Below are positions 56,601 through 64,000 of a stretch of DNA of 64,000 bases, in pieces. Positions within the stretch are counted from its first letter, which is position 1, and every line of letters starts with the position of its first letter. The notes below the pieces were generated by a model. That model was not told the origin of the DNA. It saw nothing but the letters and a program-made list of their open reading frames with translations, and did no database searches. This DNA comes from Diphasiastrum complanatum (lineage: Eukaryota; Streptophyta; Lycopodiopsida; Lycopodiales; Lycopodiaceae): NCBI GenBank assembly GCA_029204225.1, contig CM055096.1:42464901-42528900 (forward strand). Reading direction: 5' to 3'. The translations under genes were made by a program, and so were the position numbers.

Positions 56601-59600
56601 AAATGTATTTCGCAGTTAGGATTTTGGTAATCCCTGTAAATAATTGCTTAATACTGGTTATTAAACTCTTGGTGAGAATTCATTCAGGTGAATTCGTAAG
56701 TGATATCTTTGTAACCATTGAGTTATCCGCAGTTTTGGATGTCAATTGTGTGGAATCTGATACGTGGATTACATTGGATCTGTTAGTTGACAGAAGCTTG
56801 TCCCTAGATTTGATGCATCAGTAGGGTTTCGAAGCTTGTCAATAACCAGAAAGGTTCAGAGTGTAATAGTGAACCATGTTAATTCTTCTGTCTAAGTCAC
56901 ATAATCAGATGTAGATTATGGGTATCCATCTGATAGGCATGCCAGTCATCCAAATAAATGGGATTCTCCAGTGGTTGGAAACAAGAGATAATTTGCTATA
57001 GTGATTGTAGGACAGCTAGATGATCCGTGGATCTCTAGAATATCAGATAAGGCGGTTAAGGGTTTTCTGGAAGGAAAAGCTGATGGTATGGGACGTCAGT
57101 GATTTTGGAAAGAAAATTCTAGGACTGTAAAGATCTGATGATCAATGGTGTGTTTAGTACCTAGTCGCGATATGGGAAAGAAGAAAACCATTCGATCAAA
57201 TGTGGGGTATTTTGGAAAATTTTGAGGTTTAATCTAGATCCCAATGTGGTATCTCATTATTTACAAAATCAGAGGCCCTCAAATCTATTTCTCGCTTTCT
57301 TATTTAATCCTTTACTTCTTAGTAGTTTCTCGAATATAAGACATCGGACTAGTTTATATGATTCTTTCCAGCATGAAGTTATTCTTCTGAAAGACTGTTA
57401 TGTCATATAAACTACTACTTGTGTGAATAGACTTGGAATTCAGATAAATTCTAAGGTTAAAATGTTTCAATTTCTTAAACCATGGAATATCTTTGTTGCA
57501 CAAATGGATTTCGATGGAATAGTAGTTTCTATCACTCAGAGTGAAAATATTTGAAGGAAAGTCCTGTGTGTAATTGGGTGAATGCTTTAGTGGAAGCACT
57601 TATTACTGACTTTTCTAGGATTTAGATATTTTCATATATCTCTTTCCAGTTAACTTTTATGGAAATTTATAATTTCCTTAAAAGGAGGGGTGAAGTGGTG
57701 GGATAAAATTCTATTTGGGAATCTGTTGGTTGCATAGTTTTCGGAAGAGAACCAACTACGGTATAATAATGAGATTTGGTCTGAAAGTAATTTCGGATAG
57801 ATTCAGAGTAAGATATCTAATTGGAACTTTTCAAAATAAGAGAAATTCTCTAGGGATTGTGTGGACAATCTGGAACTAGAACATGTTTGGAATTTGAATC
57901 ATTATCTATAAGTAGTACAGTAAAAGGTCAAAAGTTACTAATTCCATTTTAATTGGAATAGAAGTAAGTTTGATCAGAATTTAAGTCTGAGAGTTCTGTA
58001 TTGGACCAACCTAATCTTAGTTTAATTACTAGGATCAGAGAGGGGTTAATCGGTGGGAGAAATTATGTAATTAGAGGTAAGTGAGATTGGAAAACTGTTG
58101 AGAGTGAATTTTATTCGCCTCAGAGATTTCCCGGATATGTTACATCTGCCAGATAAGAATGTGTTTATGTACTGGGTCATAGTGAAATTATTCACATATG
58201 TGCACGATTAATCTTGTATGAATCTACTGTGTAATCCTGGTTACTAGAGTTATTTGGTGCACTTAACCTAGTCGGTGAACATGAACATATGATGAAGTAT
58301 TGTTTTGACAGATACTTGCAGAGTTAACAAATCTTTGTATAGAAGATTTATGGATTAACTTATAAATGATTTGGGTAAGGATCTAAATGTGGTGTTATAC
58401 TAGTATAATTGAATTCTTCACCTAGACATTTGAGATTTCTGAATCATTGGCAATTAATTTGAGTAGTTGATTACTCCAGGATGAAGCTAGTTGGTAAAAC
58501 GATCAGTGTAATGTGGATTCACCGAGAACTGATGGTTTTGAATTATATTGCTTATAAGATGCATGATTAGTGAATCATTTCGGTTCATCAGTTAAAATTG
58601 TGTGCATTGGATATACAGTATTCTTGGGATAGAGTATTCCTTAGTTAAGGAATAGACTCAGCTCATTAGTGATTGTATCCCAGAGAGCTCAAATGGATAA
58701 CGAATCATAATGAATCCAAGAACAACAACCGAATTGATATTCAGCAGGACTTTGGATATCTAGATGTGATTCTGGATTGTAATCTAAAGTTTTGTAGTTG
58801 AAGATGATTGTCATTTTTGTATGCATTCAGTCTTTAATTACCAGTGATTTATAGACCTTGAATTTTGCACTTCAGTTTAAGAATCCTGGTAGAAAGTATT
58901 CCTAAATCCAGTATTTTCTTAATGGAAAGATGTTGGAATGACTCTTACTTTTCCTGAGTTATGTGGAACATATAGTCCAGTATCTTATAAATGGTTAAGC
59001 ATGGTTTTGGATTCCAGAAAGTTATGATTGACGAATCATACGAATCTAAATATTTATGATTGACGGATCATAAATAGATACTTAATTATTGTCAGAGGAT
59101 TATAAGGAATGGTGATGATTCTTAAGTGTGATGATTAATTCTTGATCTATTATTTGAGTAAGAATTCAGATCAGTGTTTTGAATCTCTCTACTCCAGTAT
59201 TTTATTTGAGAACCTAAGGATCTCACAGATATTCTCACAAAATAAGAGAATTTAACTATCTAGTGGATGTTATTCTACTACAGTTTATGGTCTGCAGATG
59301 CTTGAGTACAGTTCTTCATTTGAATTGGATCTCCAGTTATCTTAGGAGACAGACAAGTCTATTAAGATGAATGAATGCTATTTTTCTTGCATTTGGTGCT
59401 AGAAACAAGAGCATTTAACTCAAAAGAGTATTTGGGATACTGAGGGTTGAGTTTTAATCATTCTATATCTTAATGATTCTCCTAGCTAAATGAATTATCA
59501 TATCTTAGATTTTGGATTCTAAGGTATTTGTACTTGGAAGCTTATGAATTATCTGTCAAAGTCGTGGATGATTTCAGATTGTAATTATAATTATTTTACT

Positions 59601-59834
59601 ATTTCTTTAACTTTAGTCTCCTAAGTTAGGTTATTTCACCCGGTGTTTTATGTAAGTGTTCTACATGAAGGTGATGTTACTAACTTATGGTGAATATAAC
59701 CCAGTTGAGAAATTTATCGCTTAGTGTACTTTTTCAAACCTGAATTGTACTCCAGAGCAGAGATTAAGAGTTGAAATAGTTTTATCTCTGAGTACTTGTT
59801 TGATATGAAAGTCAGACTAAGGATATTTGATTTG
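53602..59834 (+). mobile_element. Degraded retroelement C inside element B's 3' LTR
   Basis: It starts TGTTATGTCCATG at 53602 and has a putative 5' LTR to about 54113, followed by the primer-binding site TGGTATCAGAGC (54115-54126). The following 5.7 kb has no convincing frame. Weak resemblance to gypsy pol order (for example RDFPDMLHLPDKN near 58115, and a C-terminal VFYVSVLHEG-like phrase near 59650) suggests a gypsy-type body decayed beyond recognition, or a non-coding large derivative. No 3' LTR was found and the right junction lacks a clean duplication (about 10 bp of the host LTR missing), so the right end is probably deleted. Confidence 0.6.
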
Positions 59835-60096
59835 GACATATTAGTGGAGAGTGGGGGCCTTCTTGGAGGGCACACTATTATCCCTCCCAGTTGGGCCCTT
59901 GCCACTGGAAGCTTCCTTTTTAGGGCTTTCTTTAGGCTATAAGTAGGGAATCTGTGTCATTTGTTATTCAGCTATGATATTGATCTCTCTCCTCTTTAAT
60001 GTCTTTAAGCTCTCTTTCTTGCTTTCTAGACTAATTCCTGCTTATGTCCTGCTTTCATAGATCAGCCATAGCATAATTGTGGTCTTGTTCGTAACT
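59835..60096 (+). mobile_element. 3' LTR of element B, right part
   Basis: From about TTTGGACATATTAG to TTCGTAACT, colinear with the second half of the 5' LTR, ending at the AAACA duplication (60097-60101). Confidence 0.92.
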
Positions 60097-60101
60097 AAAC
60101 A

Positions 60102-60967
60102 CCCACCCAAATCCGTCGCTACAGCTCAATCTATTCATTTGCAAAAAAAGAAGCCTAAACTCACTAAAAAACTTGCTTTCCCAATTTCTTGCCCCGTGCA
60201 ACTCAAACTCCGTTGCCACCTTGCACAGTGCCTCTGAATCACTGAGTAGATGCCTGTGTCTTATGTTCAACCATCGCAAGCCACTGATTACCAAGAAATC
60301 TGGAAACCCATATCTCCCAAACAGGTGTGCGACCTACTGCTGGAAAACAGTAGCTTTCTTTAATCATGTTTTCTTTTTTTTAATCAGCGATTCTCCCTGC
60401 GAATCGCAATTCTTGATTCGCTGCAACTCAGATGCATCCATATCATCCCCCTCTTAGTTGCTAAAAGTCAACTCCATTTCATAAATATACAGCTTGACCA
60501 AGATGGGAGACATAGGGCATCTTCATTTCATTTCTAGAGAGCTCCAAGTTCCTGAGAAGATGCACTCTTAGTTAAATGCATAGACACTTTATCACATGCA
60601 ATAACTGCTATGTGGTCTCACATGGTGTGAATGACATGCCTCTGTGCCTATTTTCAAGCTGTCTGCTGCTGTTCTTGAAATTCACATTTGCGTAGTTTTT
60701 TTTTTGATTAACTTTGATATTGAAATTCTGGAAGAGAAAGAGAAAAAAGGTGACATGTTTACAGACATGTCTGCCATGAGAGATCATAATTTCTGTTGGT
60801 GAAATATTCTAGTAGATTGTCAATTGTTTATCAGTTGAAAATCGTCATATTCCTGTCTTTGTGACTATTCCGCTTCTATTCTCATTAATTTTACGTAATG
60901 ACAAATGCATACTTTCGATAAATTGAGTATGATAGCTCACTAATGACAGCAATATCTCAATGTACAG
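60102..60967 (+). other. End of the CNGC-B giant intron
   Basis: Non-coding. The last ~100 bases align with the end of the CNGC-A intron (GACAAATGCATACTTTC shared) and finish in TGTACAG. Confidence 0.75.
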
Positions 60968-61180
60968 TTTTTCATATGGATTGTGATTCCCATGGTAAAA
61001 GGCCCAACAGCTGACAACACAAAGAATGCCATACGTTTCATTGTTCTTTTTCAATACATTCCACGGCTGCTGAGAATTTACCCACTCACATCAAAGATGG
61101 TGAAGAATACTGGACTTGTAACTGAAACAGCTTGGGCAGGTGCAGCATACAATCTGGTTCTTTTTATGCTTGCAAGCCAT
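60968..61180 (+). CDS. CNGC-B, second coding exon (S3 end to S5)
   Basis: 71 codons in phase 0, acceptor TGTACAG before and donor GTGAGT after. It encodes the end of S3 (FFIWIVIP), the S4 region with FQYIPRLLRIYPL, and S5 with TETAWAGAAYN and MLASH. It is about 89% identical to CNGC-A and joins in frame to LPLPQ at 30164. It has no disabling change despite the 30.8 kb intron before it. If the intron fails to splice, no pore or ligand-binding domain is made from this locus. Pore, S6, cyclic-nucleotide domain and calmodulin site are beyond the window. Confidence 0.93.
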
Positions 61181-61845
61181 GTGAGTTATTTCTGTATCCA
61201 ATCACTTATCCTTGCTGTGCAAACGTATGTGTGCATGGGTATGTCAAAATCTGGCATGCAGCCAATCCAACTTGGAGATTGATATTGATTGGAATTTTTA
61301 AAGAACATTATTTTTGTGTGGCAACCCTAAATGTATTGTATGTCCAAATAGAGTGTTATGAGCCAAATATCATGACAAGGACGTTTGTATGGAGCATAAG
61401 TCTGTGCATTTGGACCATATATTTATTTTTTTGTTTATTTATAAGTGGACATCATTTATATGGTAATCAATGGACCCTGGACCAATTTGTGGGCTCTAGA
61501 ACTAATCCATGGTCAGCAACAGTATACATAGGTGTTGGATCCTCAATATCAATAAGAACAGATCCCGTAGCCTAAAAACCAAAAACTGAAACTTTAGTCC
61601 ATCGCATGACAAATATCTGAAATAAAAATGCATAATTCAATTGGATCATAACATAGCTGTGCATATGGCATGCACAATATTGGCCTGAGTGTGGCCTACC
61701 AGGCCATGATTTCAGACGAAGAGTGAACAATATAGCAACTAGTCCTAGGAACTCTTAAGGCTTGAGATCTAGCTTTATCTATCATCAATTTCAATCTTCT
61801 TGCTAGGGCTTCTCTGAATTTGAATTCTTCCCTAACAAAGATCCA

Positions 61846-62330
61846 TCAATGTACTGTGATAAGAATAGGAAGGCTATAACCAGTAGTCGAATGCTTACTA
61901 CTATTATAGGCAAACTCAATTAGGAAACGTATTTTCTCCCATTGAGATTGCTTTAAGGACACATATACCGTAGGCATCTGTTCCATGGTTTGATTAGTTC
62001 TCTCCGTCTGGCCATCTGATTTTGGATAGTCAGAAGAACTAAAACTGAGGGAAGTATCTAATTTATGAAACACCTACCAAAAGTGTCCCATGAACTTCGA
62101 ATCTTTGTCATTTACTATGTCATTAGATAACTTGTATAACCTAAAATGGATGGTCCACAGATGTTTGAGCTAAATCAGACGCTTTCGCAGTTATCTTGAT
62201 AGGAATAAAGGTAACCAATTTGGGGCGATCAACTATTAGCCAAATTGCATCATTATCTTTCTGAGTCTTTGGATGACCAACCACAAAGTCCATTTAGATG
62301 TTGTCCTTTTTTTTATTAGGGATATCCAAT
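61846..62330 (-). pseudogene. Ty3/gypsy integrase fragment
   Basis: On the minus strand from about 62330: GLLHPLDIP, then MDFVVGHPKTQKDNDAIWLI, VDRPKLVTFIPIKITAKASD, and after frame changes SDGQTERTNQTMEQMPTVYV and WEKIRFLIEFAYNSSKHSTT. This covers the integrase core from the first Asp to past the Glu and is related to element 1/2 and D integrases. It is the only retroelement fragment here clearly antisense to CNGC-B. No LTRs were seen. Confidence 0.85.
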
Positions 62331-62381
62331 GGATGCAAGAGTCCACCAACCTTTAAACTTTCAATTATATTTAATTGGCAC

Positions 62382-62720
62382 TAGTGTTTCCACCTAGTTC
62401 AGAATCGACCTTTTCAGAATTGTAAGAATCGACATGAATCGTGTAAAGAATCGGTAAGAATCGGCAAATTTTTCTTTTTTTTGCATATTTTTGATGTAAG
62501 GCTAGAAAACATGTCAAGTAATATCTATAATGTCTAAAATGTTTCTAAAATCTTATAAATACTAAATTGCTACTGAATACATGCATTTGAAAGTTCGTTG
62601 TTGCTTGTAAAAAGCTGAGGCTTGAAAGCTGAAACTAAATTCGTGTTCACTGTTCATAGAAAATGAAAATTAGAATCATGATACCACCATCAATGATCAC
62701 ACATCAATAGCATGTACATA
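62382..62720. mobile_element. Non-autonomous inverted-repeat element, copy 3 (right end unresolved)
   Basis: It begins TAGTGTTTCCACC and runs with similarity to copy 1 (GAATCG.CATGAATCG, AATATCTATAATGTCTA, TTATAAATA..A, TGAATACAT). The right terminus is not clear; the sequence may extend further. Confidence 0.5.
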
Positions 62721-62987
62721 CTACAGTTTAGGTAGTAATTACTAAGTTGTAGGTAGTGTCAGTGAGCAGTTACTAATAAGCTCAGTACATTGGATAAATG
62801 TTTGAACTTTGAATCGATTCAATCGAAATTTAAAAGTTACAACATACATAATGCAATGAAAAGCAAAATCAAATAGCATTCGAGCGGACAATGAAGTTAT
62901 GAACTATATAGTGAAAAACAAATAGCTGGTATCAAACTATACTCGTGCCACAAGTAATACATATGATATCAAAATGAGCTGAACAGT

Positions 62988-63155
62988 TAATGGCGAATGC
63001 TGAATCCAGAGTCATGATTGTGTGCCATAATGATGTACTAGTAGAATCGTGAGAATCTAGACTAAAAACATTAATATAAATCTAGAGACTATAATAATGG
63101 CGAATGCTGAATCCAGAGTCATGATTGTGTGCCATAATGATGTACTAGTAGAATC
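62988..63155. repeat. 61-bp perfect duplication, period 107
   Basis: 62988-63048 and 63095-63155 are the same (start TAATGGCGAATGCTGAATCC, end TAGTAGAATC), so the duplication is recent. Confidence 0.95.
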
Positions 63156-63185
63156 TAGGCAAACCGTGAAATATCGAACCGAGTC

Positions 63186-63215
63186 CTCATCATCATCATC
63201 ATCATCATCATCATT
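63186..63215. repeat. (TCA)n microsatellite
   Basis: Nine pure TCA units followed by an interrupted tenth. Confidence 0.97.
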
Positions 63216-64000
63216 ATCATCCCTAGCTTCTGAGGCCTCATCAAAAGAAGACCCCTAGCTTTGACGGTTGCTCTCCTCAATCTCCTTGGTAGAGCTATTG
63301 AAGCTGCCCTCTGAATGCCCTTGCCAAGCAACGGCAACCGAGTCCATCATGATGCACTTCGAGTCACAGGTCCTACACATAGAGATTTGCAGCTAGTAGA
63401 AAGTACCCATTGCCCAAAATTGAACTTTGAAGATTCAAGACCCAGGAGTTGACCTAGATAGTAGATACTAGAATCTAGATAGTACATACTACGATATTGA
63501 AACTTTTGATTGAAATACAAGACTCAAGTAATCAAATTTCAATTACCAAGCAAGGCTCAAGCCTAAAGCCTACCCGATCGTGCAACAGACTCGTGATGCT
63601 AGAGGGTATATATATCCTCCTCCTCTGACCTAGGTGGTAAAGCAGTAACCTTGGCGATGTCAATATCGTTAGGGTTTACCTAAAGTTTAAACAGTTCAAG
63701 TATCCACGACTAGTCATTCACTCATGTCACGAGTCACATGTGACAAGTTCACAAATTACAAATGGTTCAAAAATCACCAAAGATCAAACTAGTCAACTTT
63801 CAACTTTCAAGATTTCAAGTAGCAAGATTCAAGTGATAAGCTTCAACACTAAGCACTCAAGACTCAAGTTCAAGTAGTTCAAGCTCAAGTCTCAAATACG
63901 AAGTTTAAACGATTAGTAATTACTTGCATGGGTTCTTTGGGTTTGAATGCACAAACACTAGACTTTCTAACTGCTATGTGGAGAGCATGTTTATCTTCTT

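Larger units (their letters stand above)
41714..60096 (+). mobile_element. Composite gypsy-type element B (with two nested insertions)
   Basis: The 5' LTR (41714-42120) and a split 3' LTR (53473-53601 plus about 59835-60096) bracket the element. Perfect duplications AAACA flank it (41709-41713 and 60097-60101), which fixes both ends. The primer-binding site TGGTATCAGAGC starts at 42121. Removing elements 2 and C leaves about 5.8 kb containing gag, protease, an unfamiliar 2-kb stretch and a short chromodomain-like tail, but no RT, RNase H or integrase core. It was therefore probably non-autonomous when it inserted, or lost pol by later rearrangement. A solo LTR of this family is at 25422. Confidence 0.92.
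30165..60967 (+). other. Giant CNGC-B intron (30,803 bp) filled with transposons
   Basis: It lies between the donor at 30165 and the acceptor TGTACAG ending 60967. It corresponds to the 2,140-bp intron of CNGC-A, with identical position and phase 0. Both ends keep intron sequence alignable with CNGC-A, so the exons belong together. The contents are listed separately and account for more than 80% of the length: hAT remnant, gypsy 1, copia, gypsy B, gypsy 2, element C. All the LTR elements read in the same direction as the gene. Confidence 0.85.
61181..64000 (+). other. CNGC-B next intron (partial), no exon recognised
   Basis: The start resembles the CNGC-A intron at 1376 (shared TATCCAATC). 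It contains a gypsy integrase fragment, a third inverted-repeat element, a tandem duplication and a microsatellite (separate entries). I did not find the pore exon, so it is probably right of the window. Confidence 0.6.

Noticed and set aside
61181-64000. Next CNGC-B exon (pore/S6)
   Set aside because: No matching sequence seen on the plus strand; open frames there are transposon fragments or chance.

Overview
This window is nuclear DNA from a flowering plant. It is AT-rich, its genes are split by introns, and it is packed with LTR retrotransposons whose primer-binding sites match plant initiator-Met tRNA (TGGTATCAGAGC type). The only host genes I can support are the 5' parts of two cyclic nucleotide-gated channel (CNGC) paralogs arranged head to head. 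I cannot name the species. I see no rRNA, tRNA, CRISPR or bacterial-type features.

Layout. CNGC-A is on the minus strand, with coding exons at 4284-3730 and 1589-1377; its remaining exons lie left of the window. CNGC-B is on the plus strand, with coding exons at 29610-30164 and 60968-61180; its remaining exons lie to the right. Exon lengths (555 and 213 nt), phases and splice-site positions are identical in the two copies, and flanking intron sequence is still alignable, so they are an inverted duplicate pair. The shared intron is 2,140 bp in CNGC-A but 30,803 bp in CNGC-B, because CNGC-B's copy is filled with transposons.

Between the two genes (4.3-29.6 kb) there are copia remnants (4.6-6.2 kb and 11.2-12.3 kb), two copies of a small inverted-repeat element, many simple and tandem repeats, and a degenerate gypsy element 'D' (17931-25880). 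D's 3' LTR holds a 2.2 kb insertion and a solo LTR of another family. I recognise no host gene there. The shared upstream region of the gene pair must lie in this interval.

Inside the giant CNGC-B intron, from left to right: a GGTACC-palindrome/poly(A)-poly(T) foldback; a hAT transposase remnant split by gypsy element 1 (33430-39695, TSD GGGAC, LTRs about 6% diverged); a copia 3' end with its LTR (to 41222); and a composite gypsy element 'B' (41714-60096, TSD AAACA). B keeps gag and protease but has about 2 kb of unfamiliar repetitive open sequence where pol should be. B has itself been hit twice: by gypsy element 2 (46949-53266, TSD GATGG, LTRs differing at one base, almost intact gag-pol with one amber codon) and by a degraded element 'C' (about 53602-59834) that splits B's 3' LTR.

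The main story is a duplicated ion-channel gene pair of which one member carries a retrotransposon-filled intron, plus a nested-insertion record that can be ordered and partly dated. The least explained sequences are the region of element B at about 44990-46948 and the GGTACC foldback family. I did not find convincing evidence for a wholly new biological system.
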